Positions 1 to 5,566 of a stretch of DNA of 6,224 nucleotides are shown here, piece by piece; position 1 is the first letter of the stretch, and each line of letters begins with the position of its first letter. Below the pieces are notes generated by a model. It did no database searches. It worked only from the letters and a program-made list of their open reading frames with translations, and had not been told where the DNA came from. The DNA lies in assembly GCA_030625525.1 (NCBI GenBank), contig DAOUQR010000074.1, forward strand, positions 1 to 6,224. The letters are read 5' to 3'. The position numbers and the translations under genes were made by a program. This stretch comes from Pseudomonadota bacterium (lineage in GTDB: Bacteria > Pseudomonadota > Gammaproteobacteria > DAOUQR01).

Positions 1-27
1 TAAAGACACAATGGTGACATTAATGAC

Positions 28-56
28 TTAAAGAGCAAGAGCAAGAGCATTATAAT
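28..56 (+). promoter_or_regulatory. Putative promoter of the orphan gene, with hexamer repeats in the spacer
   Basis: A perfect -10 hexamer, TATAAT, lies at 51-56. A weak -35 candidate, TTAAAG at 28-33, stands 17 nt upstream and matches three of six consensus bases. Transcription would begin near 62-64, which leaves about 40 nt of leader before the preferred ATG at 105. Most of the spacer is made of three AAGAGC copies (31-48). The -10 match is direct; promoter function is inferred from position. Confidence 0.5.
31..48 (+). repeat. Tandem hexamer repeat, AAGAGC x3
   Basis: Three exact, contiguous copies of AAGAGC end two bases before the TATAAT box. Copy-number change would alter the promoter spacer by 6 nt per unit, so the repeat could influence expression. 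Three copies are few and may be chance. Confidence 0.6.
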
Positions 57-104
57 CGTGTGTAAAAAATGTTATACTTGAGAAAATTAAAAGTTAGGAT
101 TAGC

Positions 105-1595
105 ATGAAAAGACAAGCATTAGAAACAGCAATTCCAAGACAGTGGCGCTTGAATGTGCGTCATTTCTTCCGATGGTTGCCGTTTGTTAATAAAGTACCA
201 AAATTACACTGGGCAGTGCGCGCTGTTCTTAAAAAACTTCCAAAAGATAATGCAGATTTGACTCTGCAACAAGTAAGCGAGTTAGCTGAAAGTATTGCTG
301 AAAATGCTGATGAAATTACACTGCACAAAAAATCTTACGACGCTCTGCTCGAGAAATTAGGCAACGTTACAACCGAAGAATATGTGGCATTAGAAACCAC
401 TCTTTATAATGTAGACTCTCTTAGCCTTGACAATATTAATACTGAAAAGGTCAATTGGCCGAGTTATTGGAAGCAAGTACTCGAAACTCAAGATGATGAT
501 TACCTAGACAATTGTCTACTCATGCATAAAGCTAACATTACACAAGCTGATGCAGCCAACAAATTAACATTATTTCAAAAAATCATAAACTCCAAAATAT
601 CTAATGATTACTGTTTATCTATATATTCTAGTCAAGATGTGCTAACGCTAATAACTGCCTCCTTAAAGATACCAACAGCATTTAAGGAAACCGAATTACT
701 TGAACAACTTTATGGCCTCGAACTCATTTACGATGCAGTTCTGCGTTTCATTCAGGGCCCCGATAAAAACGTAGAAAAGTTAAACCTGATCAACGTTACC
801 CAACACAAAAAAATACTGTTGATAATTGCTGCTGCAAAAGACACAACGCGATTGAACACATATTACAATCAATTATCCGAGAAAATTCGCGAAGATCTTC
901 GCGGTCTATTACGCAAGGATATGGCTGATGAAAATCAAGACACTCTAAAATTACTACCGTTCATGCTAACAAGTGACATGTTACCCGAATTAAATAACAC
1001 TACATTTGGTTGGCTATTAAATATTTATTATGATAATGACAAGCAACATGAGATTAATCGTTGGGATGCTCGAGGCACATATGAACCAAAATCAGAATAC
1101 GATAATTTAAAAGACAATATAAATTGCAAAGAATTCAACACAACCATTACGAGATACTACCCGTCGCTAAAAATGCAAGTTCTGTCTTTTATCTACAAAT
1201 TTGCCACACGCTATAAAAGCAACGGTTTATGGTGGCTGCTAAAAAATGTATCTCCTCTCCCAACTACATGCCGTCGCCAATGGAAAACGATAGGAAATCA
1301 ACGTGCCAACAATGCTCACCAACTTGAATCAACGAAAATTAATCAGTTAATTGATGAAATTGATAAAACGATTACTGAGGAAGATGCAAAAAAAGATATA
1401 AAACCATTTGTACAAAATTTAAAATCACTAAAACAACTCTACACTTATATTGAAGACAACCCAGCTCTAAGGACTTATAGAAACCAACAAAACTGTGCAG
1501 ACCACAAACAATTTACGAACGACTGTCAACTGCAAGAGGATTTAAAAAAGGATCGACAGCAGCTTACTTTTTGTGCAGATTTTAGTATGAAATAA
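105..1595 (+). CDS. Orphan hypothetical protein, ~496 aa, possible effector-like protein
   Basis: I do not recognise this protein and assign no function. The ATG at 105 is preferred because AGGA (96-99) sits 5 nt before it. An in-frame ATG at 69 would give 508 aa but has no ribosome-binding site and lies only a few bases after the predicted transcription start. The first ~47 residues hold about 12 Lys/Arg and one acidic residue, with many Trp/Phe (RQWRLNVRHFFRW, then PKLHWAVRAVLKKLP). This could bind membrane or nucleic acid. The rest is polar, Asn/Lys/Asp-rich and mostly helical-looking, with no secretion signal or clear membrane segment. Near residues 380-387 there is a hydrophobic, Trp-rich patch (NGLWWLLK). 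The C-terminal ~100 residues are charged and look coiled. The gene is visibly more AT-rich than deoB or ubiC, stands alone, and faces deoB. Large, low-complexity orphans of this type are common among secreted effectors of Legionellales, but that is only an analogy. Confidence 0.75.
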   Translation: MKRQALETAIPRQWRLNVRHFFRWLPFVNKVPKLHWAVRAVLKKLPKDNADLTLQQVSELAESIAENADEITLHKKSYDALLEKLGNVTTEEYVALETTLYNVDSLSLDNINTEKVNWPSYWKQVLETQDDDYLDNCLLMHKANITQADAANKLTLFQKIINSKISNDYCLSIYSSQDVLTLITASLKIPTAFKETELLEQLYGLELIYDAVLRFIQGPDKNVEKLNLINVTQHKKILLIIAAAKDTTRLNTYYNQLSEKIREDLRGLLRKDMADENQDTLKLLPFMLTSDMLPELNNTTFGWLLNIYYDNDKQHEINRWDARGTYEPKSEYDNLKDNINCKEFNTTITRYYPSLKMQVLSFIYKFATRYKSNGLWWLLKNVSPLPTTCRRQWKTIGNQRANNAHQLESTKINQLIDEIDKTITEEDAKKDIKPFVQNLKSLKQLYTYIEDNPALRTYRNQQNCADHKQFTNDCQLQEDLKKDRQQLTFCADFSMK

Positions 1596-1654
1596 CATAT
1601 TGTGCTTTTTTGCGCATGCATGCATTCAAACCATAACCCGTCACTAAAACTTGC

Positions 1655-1680
1655 TGTTTGGAGTACGATGACTCCAAACT
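1655..1680 (-). terminator. Stem-loop over the deoB stop codon, possible weak terminator
   Basis: GTTTGGAGT (1656-1664) and ACTCCAAAC (1671-1679) form a perfect 9-bp inverted repeat with a 6-nt loop. On the minus strand the stem begins inside the deoB TAG stop codon (1681-1679). No U-run follows directly; the next bases read AGCAAGTTTTAG. It is therefore either a weak or bidirectional terminator between the convergent orphan gene and deoB, or a 3'-end stabilising hairpin. Confidence 0.45.
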
Positions 1681-2854
1681 AAAATGCAACGCCGTGATCG
1701 AGCGCTGGGAGATCCATGTACTGCGCGATCGTTTGACCGATGTCTGCAAAAGTTTCTCGACGACCAACAAAACCAGACTGAATAGTTTTTCCATAAACAA
1801 TCACGGGAATATGTTCACGTGTGTGATCCGATCCCGGTTGCGTTGGATCACAACCATGGTCTGCTGAGATCACAACCATGTCGTCATCATCAATAATCGC
1901 GTCTAACTCCGGCAATCGTTTATCAAATGCCGTGAGTGCATCCGCATATCCTTGTACATTTCTACGGTGACCATATTTCGAATCAAAATCAACAAAGTTT
2001 GTAAAGATGACGCTGCCATCGGGTGCTTGTTTTACTGCATCTTAGGTTTTGTCGAATAAATCCATATTATCCGTGCCTTTGATAATTTGACTGATACCGC
2101 GTTGAGCAAAGATATCTGCAATTTTTCCAATCGCAATCACTTTGCGATCCGCATTGATAAACGCATCAAGCAAAGTGTCAGCATGAGGTGACGTTGTGTA
2201 ATCGCGACGATTTGCCGTTCGGTTAAATGAACCTGGTTCACCGATAAAAGGTCGGGCAATGACACGGCCAATGTTATATTCATCCACTAATTTGCGTGTG
2301 ATGTCACAGATTTCATATAAACGTTCTAAACCAAAATGTTCTTCATGCGCTGCAATTTGAAAGACGCTATCGGCAGAGGTATAAACGATGGGTTTGCCCG
2401 ATTGAATATGCGCTTGGCCAAGTTCTTCGATGATTTCGGTACCCGAGGCATGCTTGTTGCCTAATACGCCTGGCAGGTTTGTTTGCGCTATAAAATCCTG
2501 GATCAACTTATCCGGAAAGCACGGACATTTTGTTGGAAAATAACCCCAGTCGTACATCACCGGTAAACCAGCAATTTCCCAATGACCGGATGGCGTATCT
2601 TTACCTGCACTTTGCTCAACCGCATAACCATATTTAGCGTCAATATGTTCGGGTGAAACTAAACCTTCAATTTTTTTGCCGGTGCTGGCTAAATGCGCAG
2701 CAATCAAACCTCGTCGCGCTAAATTCGGTAATTGGATCCCAGTCTTTTCGACAATATGACCAAAGGTATCGCTGCCCACATCACCATACTTCTCGGCATC
2801 TTGGCTTGCGCCAATCCCAAATGAATCCATGATTAATATGATTGTTCTTTTCAC
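1679..2854 (-). pseudogene. deoB: Phosphopentomutase DeoB, interrupted by an in-frame TAA
   Basis: DeoB interconverts (deoxy)ribose-1-phosphate and (deoxy)ribose-5-phosphate in the cytoplasm, linking nucleoside salvage to the pentose phosphate pool. The reading frame spans 391 codons, close to the usual ~390-407, from a GTG at 2854 preceded by AAGGGA. Codon 271 (2044-2042) is TAA. The frame is unchanged on both sides and both halves match DeoB. Before the stop: MDSFGIG with metal ligand Asp10, GKDTPSGHWEIAG with the phospho-acceptor Thr87, and GRVIARPFIGEPG. After it: [14 protein letters not shown] (Asp291, His296), SADHGCDP (Asp332, His333) and [10 protein letters not shown] (His344). Positions follow the known Bacillus DeoB ligand spacing. 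The 270-aa product made from the intact part (2854-2042) lacks five of the six expected metal ligands and should be inactive. Codons after the stop are not decayed, so the mutation is recent or is a base-call error. The gene lies 11 nt after the rubredoxin gene, probably in one transcript. Family assignment is very secure. Confidence 0.93.
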
Positions 2855-2865
2855 GCCGTATTCCC

Positions 2866-3033
2866 TTAAGCGGCTTTACGCATAACGAAATCTGCTTTAC
2901 TCACACCACAGTCCGGACAGCACCAATCATCAGGGATGTCATTCCAAGCGGTACCGGGCGAGACCCCATCTTCGGGCCAACCTTCTGATTCATTATAAAT
3001 AAAACCACATACTTCGCATTCCCATATAGCCAT
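2866..3033 (-). CDS. Rubredoxin, 55 aa
   Basis: Rubredoxin is a small cytoplasmic electron carrier with one Fe(Cys)4 centre. The translation shows both iron-binding knuckles: CEVCG (Cys6, Cys9) near the N-terminus and CPDCG (Cys39, Cys42) near the C-terminus, 29 residues apart. An extra Cys38 directly precedes the second knuckle. The conserved aromatic and acidic core is present ([14 protein letters not shown], then [11 protein letters not shown]). The length is typical of the 50-55 aa family. The ATG at 3033 has AGGAG upstream with a 10-nt spacing, and an extended -10 promoter lies just before it. The gene ends 11 nt before the deoB GTG, so the two are probably co-transcribed. A link between rubredoxin and phosphopentomutase is not known to me. 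The redox partner (a rubredoxin reductase, alkane hydroxylase or oxygen/peroxide-reducing enzyme) is not in the window. Confidence 0.96.
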   Translation of the reverse strand: MAIWECEVCGFIYNESEGWPEDGVSPGTAWNDIPDDWCCPDCGVSKADFVMRKAA

Positions 3034-3064
3034 GGTATAAAGTCTCCTAATAAAAAATGACGAG

Positions 3065-3073
3065 ATTATACCA
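3065..3073 (-). promoter_or_regulatory. Extended -10 promoter for rubredoxin-deoB
   Basis: On the minus strand TGGTATAAT matches the extended -10 pattern TGnTATAAT. Transcription would start near 3058, giving a leader of about 25 nt that contains the AGGAG ribosome site. No good -35 box is seen, which is usual for extended -10 promoters. It lies in the 56-nt gap between the divergent rubredoxin and ubiC genes, so regulation of the two could interfere. Confidence 0.6.
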
Positions 3074-3089
3074 TAAATAGGCCTTTAAT

Positions 3090-3629
3090 ATGTATAAACG
3101 CAGCACTTGGCATTCACCCGAACGTTGGCGTCGCAGCTGGTGGCCGGCACGCTTTGCTGATTGGTTAACCACGTCCAAATCCATGACGCGTCGAATGAAG
3201 CGACGTTGCAAAAAGGTCAACATTGAAGTCTTGTTCTCAGCTTGGGGACGTGCGCTGCCGGATGAATGTGAAAAATTACAACTCTTGGCGCGCGAACAAG
3301 TTTTCATTAGAGAAATCATGATGATTTGTGATAATGAACCTTGGCTGTATGCGCGCACCATCATTCCACAAAAAGCACTCATCGGAAAATTTCAACGTAT
3401 CAAAAATTTAAACAATGTGCCTTTAGGTAAAGTTCTATATAAAGACACAAGTATCAAACGCACACCTTTTGAAGTCGCATTGATACAGCCAGAAAATCCA
3501 TTTTGCAAAAAGCTGGAAATCAAACAAGCCGTATGGGCAAGACGTTCGATGTTTATCTGGCGTCAAAAAGAAATTTTACTCTCTGAAATTTTCCTACCCA
3601 AAATGCAGGAACGACTAGAGCAAATTTAA
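3090..3629 (+). CDS. ubiC: Chorismate--pyruvate lyase UbiC
   Basis: UbiC converts chorismate to 4-hydroxybenzoate and pyruvate, the first committed step of ubiquinone synthesis in the cytoplasm. The 179-aa product compares with 165 aa in E. coli, the excess being mostly a basic N-terminal stretch. Family landmarks run in order: DWLTTSKSMTRRM (the WLL..DSMTxR region), REIMMICDNEPWLYARTIIP, PLGKVLY, WARRSMFIW and LSEIFLP. Residues matching the E. coli active site are Arg74 (Arg76), Arg89 (Arg91), Leu112 (Leu114) and Glu166 (Glu155), so it should be active. The ATG at 3090 has only a weak AGG upstream. The gene diverges from rubredoxin with a 56-nt gap. The usual downstream partner ubiA is absent; the next gene is an XRE regulator on the opposite strand whose stop codon overlaps this one's by 4 nt. 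Confidence 0.93.
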   Translation: MYKRSTWHSPERWRRSWWPARFADWLTTSKSMTRRMKRRCKKVNIEVLFSAWGRALPDECEKLQLLAREQVFIREIMMICDNEPWLYARTIIPQKALIGKFQRIKNLNNVPLGKVLYKDTSIKRTPFEVALIQPENPFCKKLEIKQAVWARRSMFIWRQKEILLSEIFLPKMQERLEQI

Positions 3630-4039
3630 AGAAACAACCTGTAATCAACGCCAAACTCATCAGCGATTCTTCTTGCAAGTTTTTTTCCGATAGAACGCTT
3701 GCCCTTTTCGTGTAGCGAAATATTCGGCTGAGCGATATTAAGTTTTTCAGAAAAAGCTTGCTGTGTTAATCCTTCACGACATCGAAGCCCCTTAAAGTTA
3801 ACAGCCCAATGTGGTAAATCGCCAAACAGTTCGTCAAACACCTCATCTAAATCTAATAAAATATTATCAGATGCACTTAACAATTTTTCTACTACTTTTT
3901 TTATTTGGTCGAGTGTTGCTCTGTTGGGGATCTGATATTGAATATGCTTCTCATTAAAAGTCAAAGAAACAGCATACTCCGGCTTACGAGTAATCGGCGT
4001 TTTCATGTGTTCCGATGTAGTAGATTTCGATCGTCCCAT
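3626..4039 (-). CDS. XRE/Cro-type helix-turn-helix regulator, possible antitoxin
   Basis: A 137-aa DNA-binding protein. The HTH domain fills the C-terminal third (about residues 81-135), with the classic pattern RCREGLTQQAFSEKLNIAQPNISLHEKGKR. The recognition helix is near AQPNISLHEKG (103-113), followed by SIGKKLARRIADEFGVDYRLFL, the usual end of this family, so the C-terminus is intact. Residues 1-78 form a separate segment (TRKPEYAVSLTFNEKHIQYQIPN, then an acidic helix LLDLDEVFDELF) which I do not recognise; it may bind a partner. The ATG at 4039 is chosen because GGAG sits 8 nt before it. A TTG at 4060 would add seven residues but lacks such a site. It lies 170 nt downstream of a short HipA-N ORF on the same strand, which suggests a toxin-antitoxin type regulator, probably autoregulatory. 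Its stop codon overlaps that of convergent ubiC. Confidence 0.85.
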   Translation of the reverse strand: MGRSKSTTSEHMKTPITRKPEYAVSLTFNEKHIQYQIPNRATLDQIKKVVEKLLSASDNILLDLDEVFDELFGDLPHWAVNFKGLRCREGLTQQAFSEKLNIAQPNISLHEKGKRSIGKKLARRIADEFGVDYRLFL

Positions 4040-4209
4040 TGTATTCACTCCATTTGCCAACTTGAATTTCTTGCCAACAACACACCCATTTTTTACTTGC
4101 CGTTAAGTGGCAATGAAACTTGTTGCTTGCTTTGTATATACCTATCATTAAATTATATATCAAAAATAGATATGCACCAGTATTTCTTTCAGCAGTTCTC
4201 AATTTGTTT
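4040..4209. other. AT-rich gap between the HipA-N ORF and the XRE gene
   Basis: I see no convincing gene here. A TTG-started frame on the minus strand crosses the gap and runs into the XRE gene in another phase, but it has no ribosome site and resembles no known family. The stretch may hold the XRE promoter, or decayed remains of the missing part of the upstream HipA-like gene. Confidence 0.4.
4097..4113. repeat. Short inverted repeat upstream of the XRE gene
   Basis: TTGCC (4097-4101) and GGCAA (4109-4113) form a 5-bp inverted repeat around a 7-nt spacer, about 60 nt before the XRE start. It could be an operator for the regulator. The arms are short, so chance is a real alternative. Confidence 0.3.
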
Positions 4210-4422
4210 TCAAAAAAGAACTTCGTCAGATGATGCCTCTATAATTTTAACAATCCGAGCAGTCTTAAAATAGCAAAGGCAGAATGCAATGTGATATTTT
4301 TTCCATAAATTGAATACTAAGTACTCATCGTATTGGAACGTATAGCGCTCACCAGGCTCTTGACGTAAATAACCTGCAAATTGGTCTTGATAGTAAACCT
4401 TTCCCCATAGAAGCTTAGCCAT
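4210..4422 (-). CDS. HipA N-terminal (HipS-like) short protein, probably a remnant
   Basis: This 70-aa ORF begins like the N-terminal subdomain of HipA kinases or the stand-alone HipS of HipBST systems: MAKLLWGKVYY, then FAGYLRQEPGERYTFQYDEYL. That matches the family outline of a beta strand, a G-x-L turn and a G-x-x-x-F-x-Y-D element. After residue ~36 the resemblance fades. A segment HIAFCL could correspond to the family's I-A-x-x-L-P-L strand, but it reads on as CYFKTARIV, and the expected F-F-D-N-L-x-P/A-E-G block is absent. HipS proteins are about 100 aa and HipA about 440 aa, so this is truncated or frameshifted. The kinase domain is not in the window. The ATG at 4422 has only a weak AGG 12 nt upstream, and a 16-nt palindrome lies 20 nt upstream. 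The XRE gene follows on the same strand; HipBST operons usually place the regulator first. The gene may be inactive. Confidence 0.6.
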   Translation of the reverse strand: MAKLLWGKVYYQDQFAGYLRQEPGERYTFQYDEYLVFNLWKKYHIAFCLCYFKTARIVKIIEASSDEVLF

Positions 4423-4441
4423 GATAATTTCGGCCTAAAAA

Positions 4442-4457
4442 GTCAAATTTATTTGAC
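4442..4457. promoter_or_regulatory. 16-nt palindrome, operator or weak terminator
   Basis: GTCAAAT and ATTTGAC form perfect 7-bp arms with a 2-nt centre. The site starts 9 nt past the arginase-family stop codon and lies 20 nt before the HipA-N start. Perfect symmetry near a HipA-N/XRE locus suits an operator. On the minus strand it is followed by TTTTTA, so it could also be a terminator of the ast operon, although the stem would have only two G-C pairs. Confidence 0.5.
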
Positions 4458-4465
4458 ATAATATT

Positions 4466-5566
4466 TTATTCGCAGGCATTTAATAATTGATGGGTAATAG
4501 CCGCCGCAATACTTAAGGTTGTTTCAGGTTGAGGTTCTGTTGATGGGATCGCGTTGCTAATAAACGGCGCGACTTCGGCTATATCGGCACCGGTTATTTG
4601 AAATTTTTCGCTAAGCACGGCTAAACAGGCGTAAACATCTTGAGGCAATAAACCATCATATTCAGGTGTGCCTGTTGCAGCGGCGTAATTGCCATCGATG
4701 CCGTCAATGTCGACTGTAATATACAACTCATCTATTTCTCGTTGTTGGAAGTGATCGACTATCGCTGAAGCAATCGCTGGCATTCCCTGTTGTTGAACGT
4801 CAACGGCCCAAAATTGTTTGACGCCGAACGTATCTTCCCAATACTCTTTTGTTTTTTGCGTTGAGCGTATGCCTAATTGCACGAGATGATCGGGTGCCGG
4901 TAAGTCCTTTAAAATTTTTGACGCCCAGGTTGCAAAATTAATATCGATACCTAAACGTGACGGTAACAAATCTGTATGCGCATCAATTTGTATGACACCT
5001 ACGCGTCGGCTTTGTTTTTGCTTAGCCTGTAAATAACTTTTTAATAAGGGATAAGCTATTGAATGATCACCCCCTAACGCAACAATTGCTTTCTGAGGAA
5101 AAACATCATGAATATCGCGGCATATTTTTTCGGTAATGCTTAAAGGACTGACGGGCAAATCAATCCGCGCATCCATGTAGAGCGCTTTACGCACTGAGGC
5201 GATTGTTTTTTCATTCAAATAATTATCGTGTAACAAATGTGGAACGACTCTGATATCGCCCAAATCTAAACATTGCGGTTGATAATGCTGATATAAATAT
5301 TCACGGATATATAAGGGCCCCCAGTTTGAACCTCTTAATATACCGCCACCACAATCAGATGGGATACCTAATAATAGTGGGGCATCTGAATTCGGCAATT
5401 GATTGAATTGTTCCCGCCATAAAGTGTGTACTTCATTCACATCATGACTATACAAAAACGCTTGTAGCTTTGATTTTTTTTCAATTCCAGTATGAACTGT
5501 TGCAACGCCTTCGCCTGCCGGACACAAACAAAATTCCAAATCCGTTTGCAATGTTTTCCAATTCAT
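4466..5566 (-). CDS. Divergent arginase-superfamily (ureohydrolase) protein
   Basis: A 366-aa member of the arginase/agmatinase/formimidoylglutamase fold, enzymes that use two Mn ions to hydrolyse guanidino or formimino groups. All six metal ligands are visible: His168 in GGDHS, Asp195, His197 and Asp199 in DAHTDL, and Asp286 and Asp288 in VDIDGID. Also conserved are TGTPE (298-302) and DIAEVAP with Glu331. Two features depart from typical members. The loop after DAHTD, which holds a catalytic His in arginase and agmatinase (SHGT type), reads INFATWASK. The protein is also ~50-60 residues longer than usual, mostly at the N-terminus, which has a Cys-x-Cys at 13-15. Substrate therefore cannot be read from sequence. 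The ATG at 5566 overlaps the astA stop by 4 nt (ATGA) and has AAGGG 7 nt upstream, so it is translationally coupled to astA. That suggests succinylarginine or arginine as the substrate; agmatinase activity is less likely. Confidence 0.88.
   Translation of the reverse strand: MNWKTLQTDLEFCLCPAGEGVATVHTGIEKKSKLQAFLYSHDVNEVHTLWREQFNQLPNSDAPLLLGIPSDCGGGILRGSNWGPLYIREYLYQHYQPQCLDLGDIRVVPHLLHDNYLNEKTIASVRKALYMDARIDLPVSPLSITEKICRDIHDVFPQKAIVALGGDHSIAYPLLKSYLQAKQKQSRRVGVIQIDAHTDLLPSRLGIDINFATWASKILKDLPAPDHLVQLGIRSTQKTKEYWEDTFGVKQFWAVDVQQQGMPAIASAIVDHFQQREIDELYITVDIDGIDGNYAAATGTPEYDGLLPQDVYACLAVLSEKFQITGADIAEVAPFISNAIPSTEPQPETTLSIAAAITHQLLNACE

Noticed and set aside
1614..1623. Palindrome GCATGCATGC
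   Set aside because: It is a short simple alternating sequence between convergent genes with no linked signal; chance is sufficient.
1582..1867. Two overlapping short frames, one on each strand
   Set aside because: Both lie mostly over the deoB C-terminal sequence in other phases and show no family resemblance.
1679..1915. A 78-aa minus-strand frame starting at a TTG and ending at the deoB stop
   Set aside because: It is the in-frame C-terminal part of deoB after the nonsense codon (TTG is Leu314), with no ribosome site. It is reported within the deoB entry.
2042..2044. Selenocysteine or programmed recoding at the deoB stop
   Set aside because: The codon is TAA rather than TGA, and no slippery heptamer or obvious downstream structure is seen; a plain nonsense change is simpler.
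3047..3382. A 111-aa minus-strand frame
   Set aside because: It is antisense to ubiC, which is clearly the real gene there.
3984..4202. A 72-aa minus-strand frame considered as a possible toxin partner of the XRE gene
   Set aside because: It has a TTG start without a ribosome site, no recognisable toxin motifs, and overlaps the XRE coding region in another phase.
3905..4273. A 122-aa plus-strand frame
   Set aside because: It is antisense to the XRE gene and the HipA-N ORF, Cys/Phe/Ser-rich, and without a recognisable domain.
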